A stretch of DNA of 64,000 nt from Erpobdella octoculata (Eukaryota; Annelida; Clitellata; Hirudinida; Erpobdellidae). Below the pieces are notes generated by a model that saw nothing but the letters and a program-made list of their open reading frames with translations, made no database searches and had not been told where the DNA came from. How positions within the stretch are numbered: position 1 is the first letter of the stretch; each line of letters begins with the position of its first letter. Positions 18,433-29,926 of the stretch are shown in pieces. Location of the stretch: contig OZ022238.1 in NCBI GenBank assembly GCA_963978895.1, positions 9,626,584 through 9,690,583 on the forward strand. The letters run 5' to 3'. Both the position numbers and the translations under genes were made by a program.

Positions 18433-18618
18433 TGTTAAATTAATTTGGTTTTAATGAACTCTTTGTTACAACGATTTATAATTAATGCTCTATGTTCACT
18501 TCATGTTCACTTTTAGTTTTATCTTTTTCTTTCCGTTGTTGTCTTTTGTCAATAAAGTCGAATCAACTATTGTCGATTAGTTCCGATTATACACTGCGTT
18601 TAAGTATTGTTTCTAACA
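18433..18618 (+). repeat. Copia 5' LTR
   Basis: 186 bp, TGTTAAATTA...TTTCTAACA. It includes CAATAAAG near the middle, a possible polyadenylation signal. Same sequence as 21224-21409. Confidence 0.95.
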
Positions 18619-18632
18619 GGTTATGGGCCCAG
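18619..18632 (+). promoter_or_regulatory. Primer-binding site for a half-tRNA (initiator Met)
   Basis: GGTTATGGGCCCAG directly after the LTR is complementary to the anticodon stem-loop of initiator tRNA-Met (CTGGGCCCATAACC), the internal priming site known from Drosophila copia, not a tRNA 3' end. Confidence 0.85.
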
Positions 18633-18769
18633 AACCCAATTTTAGGAACAAGTGAATAAATCAAGTTTTTTCGGAACATTTAACGTTCGGTTCAAGATTT
18701 TATAAAGAACATTCGTTGTGAGCGATAAAGGTTAACCACGCTACATCGAGTAATACAATTGTTGAACTG

Positions 18770-21184
18770 ATGGCGGATGCAACGTTAAGAATCGCAAAGT
18801 TGAACGGCAGTAACTACCAGACATGGAAGTTTAAAGTTGAATTGTTGCTCGTTAAAGAAGATCTCTGGGAGGTTATTTTTCAAGATCAAGATTCATCATC
18901 GGAATGGCGGAAAAAGGACAGCAAAGCCAGAGCAACAATAGGTCTACTCCTGGAGGACAACCAGTTGAACCTCATCAGAAAATTGACAACAGCAAAGGAA
19001 ACGTGGGAGGCATTAAGAAATTACCACGAAAAGTCAACCTTATCAAATAAGGTAAGTTTGTTAAAGAGGCTTTGTGGGATCAGATTACATGAAGGTGGGG
19101 ATATGGAGTCACATCTTGCTAAGATGGAAGACATAATTGACCAGTTATCGTCCTTGGGGGAAACTATTGGAGAACAGTTAAATGTTGCTTTCTTTCTCAG
19201 TAGTTTGCCAGACAGCTATAGCACACTGATAACAGCATTAGAAACAAGACCCGAAGCCGACTTAACTGTTGAATTGGTCAAGAACAAACTGATCGAAGAA
19301 TACAAAAGAAGAAGTGAAAACTCAGCAACTTACGATGGTCAGGAACAGCAAGCTCTAAAGGTAAATCATCCAGGTACAAGGTCTACAGATAAGAATGTAA
19401 AAGCCAACAGTTACGAAAAGACTTCCACAGTATGTTTTTTCTGTAAGAAACCAAACCACATAAAGAAAGAATGCAGAAAATACTTAGAGTGGAAAAGAAA
19501 GAACTCAGACCATAAAGCTCAAACAATTCAACAATGTGTAGAAATAGCAAGCACTTATGACCAGTATGCTTGTTTCAAGGCTGGTGAAAGCAATTCAGGA
19601 ACTACATGGTATGTTGATTCAGGTGCAAGTTCTCATATGTGTAACTATAGAAATTTCTTTGTTAACCTTGATGAACAACAGAAGGGACAAGTTGTCCTAG
19701 CAAATGGTCAAAGGCTGACAACTTCAGGTGTCGGAACCGGCTACCTCAAATGTCAGGAAAAGGTCATAAAAATCATAGGTGTATTGTATGTACCGCAGTT
19801 GACAGGTAACTTGATTTCTGTTAGAAAATTAACTGATGGGCAGTTCAGGGTCATTTTTGAAAAGAATGTATGCAGTATTATGCGGAATAATGAACTGCTG
19901 GCGCAGGCTTCAATTCGGAACGGGCTGTATGAATTAGATTCATTGGAGCATGCATTGATGTCTAATGTTAATGATGGATGCATACATGTTTGGCACAACA
20001 GATTAGGGCATCGAGACCCCAATGCCATAAAGTTATTGGAACAGCAACTAGATAACTTCCAGATCAAGCCATGCCAGATAAAGAAAGTCTGTGAATGCTG
20101 TGTTCAAGCAAAGTTAACGAAACAACCACTACCCAAGAAATCAGAATCCAGATCAAGTAAGCCACTAGAGTTGATTCACACAGATGTTTGTGGACCGATG
20201 CAGACAATCACACCAAGCGGAAACAGGTATTTTATGACAATGATCGATGACTTCAGCAAATACACTGTTTTGTACTTGTTAAAAAATAAGTTTGAAGTAA
20301 CAGATAAAATTAAAGAATATGTAAAGCTTGTCCAGACAAAATTCAAAAGCACACCTAAAGTGATAAGATCAGATCGTGGTGGTGAATATGTCAACGAAAC
20401 ATTAAAGAAATTCTTCAAGAGCGAAGGTATAACATCTCAATTTACTGTTCCGTATACACCACAGCAGAATGGAGTAGCAGAAAGGAAGAACCGCTATTTA
20501 GTTGAAATGACCAGAAGCATGTTAATCGACTCGAAGCTACCAAACAAATATTGGGGCGAAGCGATCAACACAGCAAACTATCTGCAGAACATTCTACCGA
20601 CAGCAGGTGAGATGAAGACACCACATGAAAGGTGGGAAGGTGTGAAGCCCAGTGTGACCCACATAAAGCAATTCGGATGTCAAGCCTACTCAGTTGTTGC
20701 AGCCGAGAAAAGACAGAAGCTTGATAAAAAGTCAGAAAAACGAATTTTCGTTGGTTATGCAGAAGGCACAAAAGGTTATCGTTTGTTAGACACAGTGACT
20801 GAGAAAATCAGCATCAGCAGGGATGTGAAATTCATTGAAGGTGACCCACATTGGATTACAATATCAGCCGACAGTCAAGAAAGCAGTCAACAGGAACAGC
20901 CCATTGAGGTTGAGATCGAGCTGAAGACAAATACAGATCAATCGGGAGACAGTGGTGAACAAACTGAAGATCAGATGGAATTGAGAAGGTCAACTAGAAT
21001 AAAGAAACGACCAGAGAGACTAATTGAAACGGCTAGTGTTGCAAATGAAATGGTCGAACCAAAGTCATTCACAGAAGCAAACAACTGCAAAGAATCAGCC
21101 GAATGGAAACAGGCTATGATGTGTGAAATGAGCAGCCTGAAGCTTAAACTTAGACATTTATGTTGTGCTATTGGTTTAACTTAA
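18770..21184 (+). pseudogene. Copia Gag-protease-integrase polyprotein, truncated at RT
   Basis: 804 codons. Gag occupies about residues 1-200; a CCHC zinc knuckle (C-F-F-C-K-K-P-N-H-I-K-K-E-C) lies at about 222; the aspartic protease W-Y-V-D-S-G-A-S-S-H-M at about 280; the GAG-pre-integrase W-H-N-R-L-G-H at about 407; the integrase core has H-T-D near 470, S-D-R-G-G-E-Y near 535 and G-V-A-E-R-K-N near 570, so the DDE triad is present. R-R-S-T-R-I-K-K-R-P-E-R-L near 740 is the usual end of integrase. RT starts normally (W-K-Q-A-M-x-x-E-M-S-S-L) and then jumps into a short unrelated tail and stop. About 2 kb of RT and RNase H is therefore deleted. The frame upstream is intact. Confidence 0.93.
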
Positions 21185-21223
21185 TGAGAGACAGGTTCTA
21201 AAGATTAAATCGTTGAGGGGGAG

Positions 21224-21409
21224 TGTTAAATTAATTTGGTTTTAATGAACTCTTTGTTACAACGATTTATAATTAATGCTCTATGTTCACTTCATGTTCA
21301 CTTTTAGTTTTATCTTTTTCTTTCCGTTGTTGTCTTTTGTCAATAAAGTCGAATCAACTATTGTCGATTAGTTCCGATTATACACTGCGTTTAAGTATTG
21401 TTTCTAACA
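21224..21409 (+). repeat. Copia 3' LTR
   Basis: 186 bp, identical to 18433-18618, preceded by the purine tract GAGGGGGAG. Confidence 0.95.
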
Positions 21410-21414
21410 GTTAA

Positions 21415-21548
21415 TGTATACCAAAAGATCATGTTTTCCTGTTTCCCTTTCATTTCCAGTAACAACTTGATTTCATCTTTAAATTCAAAAACACGATTCA
21501 CAATATTTCTTTTTGACAACCAGCGTACTGCAGTGTAGAAAAAAGAAC
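21415..21548 (-). pseudogene. hAT transposase remnant, upstream fragment
   Basis: The minus strand reads Y-T-A-V-R-W-L-S-K-R-N-I-V, then F-E-F-K-D-E-I-K-L-L-L, matching the H-T-E-V-R-W-L-S-R-G-K-x-L...F-E-L-R-x-E block of SCAND3/ZBED5-like hAT. A frameshift separates it from the fragment at 18336-18432. Confidence 0.82.
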
Positions 21549-22179
21549 TAGACTGGTAGATCTAGCAGTTTTTCGAGGCAATATCGGAAATTTTAATAGA
21601 CAAGCCAATTTTTATACCATTCAATAGAGAATATGTTGTAGAATGTCTGTATGAAGATACCACGAATGAGCAGTTATGGTACTCTAGTTATTAATGATTT
21701 TAGGCGTACTCTTTTGTCTCATTACGTAAGACAATGTCGCGTTACGCGCTGTAACATATTTACTCGCTCAGCCATAGATATCTATGCGCTCAGCCAATAA
21801 GAATTCAATAAAGGCTCGTTTTCTATGCTATATTTGCGTTGTCTTTGTATTCATTTTGCATTGCCGGTTTTATCGCGTTTGAATTCGATTTCTCTTCAAT
21901 ATCTTAATTTATTATTTAAGCCTTCGATTTTGATTTGGACGATTTTGGATTCTTGGCAGCGTTTTTTTTAATTTCCTATTCATTTATATAGTTGTATAAT
22001 TGTATAGTTTGTATAGCATAGTACATAGGTTTTTCTTCGGTCAATCTTGTCTTGTCTTTTGTCAGTCATTCTGGTATTTTTTTTATTTTCTTTTATTCGT
22101 GTTATTACGTCTGTTAAGTTTGGTTATGGTAAGTTTGTATTGTAGTTAGCACATTTTTTAATCTAAATGTAACTAATAT

Positions 22180-23750
22180 CGCAATGGAGTGCGTTGTGTG
22201 TAAATCTGCTACTGAAGACAAACTTAAAATAATCTAAATATTGAAACAAGATGGGAAAACTTCTCTATTGAATTCTGCAACTGTAATTGGAGATACAATT
22301 TTAATTGACAGTTTAACTCTATAAATAAAGCAAAGAAAAATAATCAGCCCAAACCTTGTGTTAGTTTTAGTTCTAGTAGCTAGCTGATCTAGCTCCAATA
22401 AAAAGAATTTAAGATCTAAGTTTTCCACACAATAAACAATTATTCCAGCCAAATATAAAGTAGTTCAAAAATTATTCCTGGAAAGCTACCTCAACTGAAA
22501 ATGCATGATTTGAAAACTCATTTTCAGGAAATGAAATTGAAGTATTTCTTAGACAATGACAGATGGAGCTGGGAAAAATAGATTTTAAGTTGTGTCTCAT
22601 TAATACTGACATAGAGGCAGCACCTGATAGCCCAGATAGCCTAATTATTGTATAAGTGGTAAATGTGAAATTTTTAAAAAAAGCCCATGCTCTTTTAAAA
22701 GTTGTTCATGTTTTAAATATGAGCTACATTGTATCTGCCTGTAAATATTGCTATGGTAAAGTTTGTAATAAATCTCTTCATACTGATAATCTTGAAGTAG
22801 ATATGTTTAAGGGCAATATATGTGAAGGCCTGTATGAAAAAAACTGTTAAAATCGATGAGATACTATTTTAGTTAGGCTTGCCCAAAATCAGTCTTTGTT
22901 GTTGGATGTATTTATTCTTTAAATTGGCAAAAAATTTGATGCTCTTAAAACAGTTTTGAAGGTTCTTGTATAAGCTTGTAAATGTTGCTGTGACAAAGTT
23001 TAAGATAACTGACTATATTAGTGGTCTTGTAAATAATATCTATAATAGTAAAATATGTGTAAATGTCAGAGTTGGCCAATGTGAGCAGTTATTACATTTT
23101 TATTTAAAGTAATATATAGAAACTTATCAAGTTCTTGAGAAAATGTCTTCTTTGTTCTGCAGGGTTTTGATGGTTATTAATAACTTATTAAAATAGCTCT
23201 TGTATCTTTCCTCCAGTTACACGTCTATTATTGTTGTAACAAGTTCTTCTGCACATGAGGATATTGCTAAGCATTGTCTCAATGTCAAAACTGTTTGCTT
23301 GTGTGTTATAATAAACAGCAAACAATTTGACTATGATATGATGTGCATTATTTATCTACAAAATCCTCATAATCTACACTTCCCAGTTTACTTCAGCCAG
23401 CACGACAAAAGTTGTTAACAGTGTCTCTGAATTGAATTAAAATTTGACAATGTTTAAAGTGGTGTTAGTCAGTGTTGTTATAACTGTCTCTGAATTGAAT
23501 TAAAATTTGACAATGTTTAAAGTGGTGTTAGTCAGTGTTTAGTGTTTAGAAGGTCTCTTCGGAAGCATTTAAGTGTCACAGCCAATGTAACAGCAGCTGG
23601 CAAACCATTCTCAGTCTGGCAACCCTGAACCTTCTGTCTACAGCACTCTTGATATGTGTGGTGGACACAAGAAGTAAAGTCATGGATGAAGATCTGAGTC
23701 TTCTGCTCGACTGAATTGTGCTCAATATAATAATTTTTGAAGCTAGATAA
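22180..23750 (+). pseudogene. Decayed coding-like tract inside the TA-flanked element
   Basis: In changing plus-strand frames one reads M-E-C-V-V-C-K-S-A-T-E-D, then V-L-N-M-S-Y-I-V-S-A-C-K-Y-C-Y-G, then S-L-R-K-H-L-S-V-T-A-N-V-T-A-A, separated by many stops and shifts. Composition looks protein-like rather than random, but I recognise no family. Possibly the cargo or transposase of the enclosing element. Confidence 0.35.
23416..23542 (+). repeat. Tandem duplication of a 67-bp unit
   Basis: GTGTCTCTGAATTGAATTAA...GTGGTGTTAGTCAGTGTT occurs twice in succession with one or two changes. Confidence 0.85.
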
Positions 23751-24471
23751 CAGTTATTATTATAATTATTTAATAAGTTGAAACTTATACTTTGTTTTTA
23801 GAATTAAATGTATGTTGTTCTAAAAACCAGTGTTTGATAAATTTCTTGTTTTTAAGATGTCTTCCTTTAAAAAGTGGTCAAAAGCATGGTCTTCCTTTAA
23901 AAAGTGGTACGATTCCCATAACCGGCACCCCTTCAGCTATTTTCAAATAAGGTTGTGTTTTCAGGTTGCATTGCTTTTTAAATACTGGAGAATTTCGAAA
24001 ACGTAGACTAGTTGAGTGTACATAATCGTTTATACATAGGAGTTAAACTAGTTTAAAGGCAGTTTAAGTCTGTTTAAGCCTTAAGCCTTTAAGCATTTGA
24101 TAATCAACAACATTCTTCGTGCAGCTCCATAAGCAAACGGAAAATAAAAATTTCGTTAAAAAAACATAGAAATAAATAACTAAACTGTTTTATGAGCATT
24201 TGAGCGTAAAAAGTTTAAATTTCGTGGAGATAATTTGTAAATTAAGCGTCACTTTTTACGCAGAAATAGAAAAAGCTGGCTTTTGATTGGTTGGCGTTAA
24301 TAAACAGCTTCGCGAGTTTTGAGCAACTTCTTTTGCTAATAACTTTTTTTAGGGACCGATCTGTGTCTGGTATCTCTTCCCAGCTCTTAGTTATAATAAA
24401 TACTATAGTTTAATGTACTTTTTGGCTTGTCTATTAAAATTTCCGTATCAAAAGCTAAATCTACCAGACTA

Positions 24472-24906
24472 AACCTCGTGACCAGAATCCATGTCTTTGC
24501 ACAGTTCTTTAAACAGAAAAGTGTTAAAAGCTCCAGATTTTATTTAATTTATGATTTTGATCAGCAAATCAAGTATCTCTTGCAAATTCATTATTAATTT
24601 TATCACATTGTCTAACTGCCACATATTAACTTCAATCATGTCTTTAACATGCTCAGCGCAATTTTTCCATCTTTCTAGCGTTATCGTTCCAAAATCCTCA
24701 TAAAATAATTTATACTTTTGTGAATATTTAAAGTTAGTATATCTAGTTCCTACATAACCTTTGTTGATACTTTGTCCATAATTTGGTCAATAACTTCAAG
24801 AATCCATTTTTAAAAATGCCTTATGAGGAATATTTTTTTGTTTTGACTGTATAAGTGGCGATCCCACAAAAAACACGTCGCGACCCCCTTCGATTGGAAA
24901 CCCCTG
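24472..24906 (-). pseudogene. hAT remnant: upstream coding fragment and terminal repeat
   Basis: The minus strand reads F-L-F-K-E-L-C-K-D-M-D-S-G-H-E, matching the L-F-x-x-L-C-x-x-M-x-x-x-H block before R-W-L-S in SCAND3/ZBED5-like hAT. At the outer edge (24860-24906, minus) is CAGGGGTTTCCAATCGAAGG followed by GGGTCGCGACG, the style of hAT terminal repeats with CAG start and GGGTCGCGA core. The N-terminal half of the transposase is missing, so this hAT was already deleted before the three insertions. Confidence 0.65.
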
Positions 24907-25106
24907 CACTATTGATTAAACAAAACAAGAAGAAATCGGTAATAATCAGTAATCGGTTATCGGTGGAAACTTTTATACCGTACCACCTTTCGCTTCATTA
25001 AATACGTTCCGCCTAAATTAAAATTAAATCCAACAATATGTAAAACTGTTTTAATTACAAATTGATAATATAAATCTGACAACTTGGTACAAAGGTATTA
25101 AACATA

Positions 25107-25539
25107 TTAATTCCTGTGCAAATGCAGCGACCAAATTAATCGACGTTTGAAGTCTTGATAGAGGGCAGCACCTGCGGCATGACATCTTCTTTGGAACATA
25201 CAGCGTGACATGAGGGACAACGCTTTACCGTTCATCTGGAATTTGTCAACACTGAGTTTTACTGGAATGTCTAATCGCTGCTCCATGACCTTGAGCCACT
25301 TCTGAACGTCCTTGCGATTCCAAATAAAAGGATCTTCAAAGAAATAAAGCACCAGTGATGTTAATTTTCAATATAATTTTGCTATTAATACCAGTGATGT
25401 TAATAAAAGACATTATCACAATTTCTTATAATAACTTTTTTTAACATTTAAAAAATAAACTTACTCAATAGAAGATCGTCACTGTCACGTGGTTCAGTTT
25501 CTCTGTTGGTATGGTTGGAGCGAAGGTCAACGCTTGGTC
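25107..25539 (-). CDS. PNT (SAM_PNT) domain exons of an ETS-related protein
   Basis: Two exons join in frame: 25539-25465 (acceptor gttaacacag, donor TTGA|GTAAGT) and 25333-25107 (acceptor tttctttgaag, ending in TAA). The second encodes a Pointed domain: N-P-F-I-W-N-R-K-D-V-Q-K-W-L-K, F-Q-M-N-G-K-A-L-S-L-M, F-x-R-R-C-H-A-A-G-A-A-L-Y-Q-D-F. The W-x-x-x-D-V-x-x-W-L start and F-x-M-N-G-K-A-L core are those of ETS-family PNT domains, closest by eye to TEL/ETV6-like ones. PNT domains mediate protein-protein contacts or polymerisation. The protein stops eight residues after the domain, with no ETS DNA-binding domain in the window, so this may be a PNT-only protein or a terminal splice variant. The preceding exon is uncertain. 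Confidence 0.75.
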
Positions 25540-25575
25540 TGTGTTAACATCGAGTAATAACCAATAACCATATCA

Positions 25576-25598
25576 GTTATGATGACGATGACGATGAC

Positions 25599-25629
<31 letters not shown>
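25576..25629 (+). repeat. (GATGAC)n/(GAT)n microsatellite
   Basis: GATGAC units pass into about ten GAT units, between the candidate PNT exons. Confidence 0.9.
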
Positions 25630-25630
<1 letters not shown>

Positions 25631-25759
25631 CAATTACGCGTGATGAACTGAACTGTCGTAGCAAGAAGAGACAAGCATCAATTTTTTAATCTGATTCCGC
25701 TAATAATCTATCAGCAAACCAAGAAATTTATTTTCAACAAATAAAATAGTTTTACAAAC

Positions 25760-26061
25760 CCTGGATTGGTAAATTCCTTCCAAAGACTGTGTGCCTCCTT
25801 CCAACTGCACCACTCCACGTATGCGTTGCTTTTATTCATCCGATTACATGTCTCACTCATGATTGAACAATTTAAACTAGTCTCTTGACAATCGCGCAGT
25901 TTTCGATTTTCATTTTTAATCTTTGAAAATATTTTATTTCTTTGGACTTTAGGAAACTTCTTTGAATTTGCTCGTGTGGAGTTCGATGTTTGGACGGTAT
26001 GATGATGATGATGATCTTTAACGAGTTTGTCATTGCCATCATCTTCGTATTTTGGAATCAT
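25760..26061 (-). CDS. Possible 5' exon of the PNT gene
   Basis: Open from ATG at 26061 to a candidate donor CCAGG|GTTTGT (GT at 25759-25758). About 100 residues, Lys/Asn/Ser-rich, with a run of five His near residue 18 and S-W-K-E-A-H-S-L-W-K-E-F near the end. Spacing and strand fit the PNT gene, but the phase (2 nt over) does not match the next exon, which needs 1 nt carried in. Either a small exon is missing between them, the donor is wrong, or this is unrelated. Confidence 0.4.
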
Positions 26062-26223
26062 AGTTTTTATTTATAATTGCAGCAGTTGACAAAAATATTT
26101 ACATAAATTGTTTTAAGTTTATATTTTATCAACCGCGTCGTGAGGAACAGAAAAAGTAATTTTTAAAAGTCAGTTAAAGTTCTCGATAAAACGTGGGCAT
26201 TTAAATGTCTCAGCCGTTTTTAT

Positions 26224-26460
<237 letters not shown>

Positions 26461-26736
26461 TATAGATTCTAACATTATATCAGTCATATCATAAAACCAA
26501 TTATATTGCACCCATTACTTGAAGAACATAGGCGTTAATGAAAAAGATGAAACATAAAACCACATGAACTAAGTAAAACAATGAAAAAATTACATGGTAA
26601 AAGTTAGTAAAAAAACAAAAATTAAAAAGGTGGTTTTGAGTTTTTCTGAAAAAAGTGAATCAGATTAGCTTTCGAATCTGTTATGGAAAAGCGTTCCACG
26701 CTACCTTACCAGAGTCCGAAAAGCCATAAGTAATTA

Positions 26737-26988
26737 ATGTATATATGAAGCTGTTTCAAAGCCATAATACATAATGTATATATGAAGCTGTTTCAAAGCC
26801 ATAATACATAATGTATATATGAAGCTGTTTCAAAGCCATAATACATAATGTATATATGAAGCTGTTTCAAAGCCATAATACATAATGTATATATGAAGCT
26901 GTTTCAAAGCCATAATACATAATGTATATATGAAGCTGTTTCAAAGCCATAATACATAATGTATATATGAAGCTGTTTCAAAGCCATA
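26737..26988 (+). repeat. 37-bp minisatellite, about 6.8 copies
   Basis: Unit ATGTATATATGAAGCTGTTT plus CAAAGCCATAATACATA, copies almost identical, so a recent expansion. Confidence 0.93.
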
Positions 26989-27009
26989 AGCTGATTCATA
27001 TACACATAT

Positions 27010-27540
27010 GAATTATATCAGGCCCGTAGCTGGCGGGAGGGCTGGGAGGCTGCAGCCCCCCCCCCCACTAAAAATGTAAGCCCCCCCACTAGAATTTTTG
27101 GCAGGTTTTTTCACCTTATTTACACCTAAGCCAGCCAAGTGATGATGAAGTCACGATCCGAAATTTAAATGTAAATATAAATGTATTAAATAAAAATAAA
27201 TAAATAAAGATAAATTTAAAGTACAGAGTAGCACGTTACGTGATTCTGTAGTTATGTCTACTCTTGGACAGAGTGATGAGCAAGAGTGTTCAGCAGAGTG
27301 GAATCAGCTTCGTGCTGTTTATTTTAGCATGTTGGACAGTATATTAGAAGAGTTGATGGAGAGGTTTGTTGATGGTTCTTCTAAAGGTTTGACTCGTGCA
27401 GTGTCTGCACTTCTACCAACATCAGACAAGTTTTTATATGTCAACGACCTTAAACCGTTGACGCAACTGCTAAAACAAGACATGCATGATGATGTTGAAA
27501 AATATATTGATGATGAGATATTTCATTGCAAGTAGGTTTC
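27010..27540 (+). mobile_element. ZMYM1-like hAT fragment with a C-rich terminus
   Basis: It begins CAGGCCCGTAGCTGGCGGGA, a terminal style common in animal repeats, with C/G-rich blocks (27051-27067, 27080-27088). Downstream is a coding fragment of a TTF-type/ZMYM1-like hAT transposase. The right end was not identified, and most of the transposase is absent. Confidence 0.5.
27254..27535 (+). pseudogene. ZMYM1-like hAT transposase fragment
   Basis: 93 open codons. R-A-V-Y-F-S-M-L-D-S-I-L-E-E-L-M-E-R-F, followed by S-A-L-L-P, matches the Y-x-x-N-x-Y-x-x-x-L-D-x-x-x-x-E-L-x-x-R-F...L-L-P segment just before the C-terminal part of ZMYM1-like transposases. The dimerisation domain and catalytic residues are not present. 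The ATG at 27254 has no special support. Confidence 0.5.
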
Positions 27541-29718
<2,178 letters not shown>

Positions 29719-29926
29719 TCGATGGTGTTGTTCTTTTAGCCTACACGCCTTACATGTTTATTGTAATAATTGAGAATCCGAACAAACTCCTCAAATCCAC
29801 CATGCATGACTTTGATATTATCGATCAACCTTTTAGTTAAATAAAAGAAAGAACTGTTTCATTTATTGTTAATTTTTCTACTAGCGGGACGACCACAGTA
29901 CCTACCTACCCGGTTCAGACCGGCGA

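Larger units (their letters stand above)
18433..21409 (+). mobile_element. Copia LTR retrotransposon, RT/RNase H deleted, identical LTRs
   Basis: 2977 bp, bounded by 186-bp LTRs that I found identical base by base, with TG...CA ends. The perfect 5-bp target duplication GTTAA lies at 18428-18432 and 21410-21414. A primer-binding site follows the 5' LTR and a purine tract (GAGGGGGAG) precedes the 3' LTR. One ORF carries gag, protease and integrase, then stops just where RT should begin. Identical LTRs mean recent insertion, so this defective copy was most likely mobilised by a full-length relative. It sits inside the hAT remnant. Confidence 0.95.
21551..24469. mobile_element. 2.9-kb element with about 55-bp inverted ends and TA flanks, inserted in the hAT remnant
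   Basis: The left end GACTGGTAGATCTAGC... and the right end (complement) GTCTGGTAGATTTAGC... share a later block GGAAATTTTAATAGACAAGC. TA abuts both sides (21549-21550, 24470-24471). Removing the element rejoins hAT coding sense (C-K-D-M-D-S-G-H-E on one side, Y-T-A-V-R-W-L-S on the other). TA flanks suggest a Tc1/mariner-like transposon, but I see no DDE domain. The inside holds a decayed coding-like tract at about 22180-23750. Confidence 0.6.

Noticed and set aside
25465..26061. Direct splice from the 25760 donor to the 25539 acceptor
   Set aside because: The phase is wrong: the join gives a stop in the second exon. Kept as a separate low-confidence exon.
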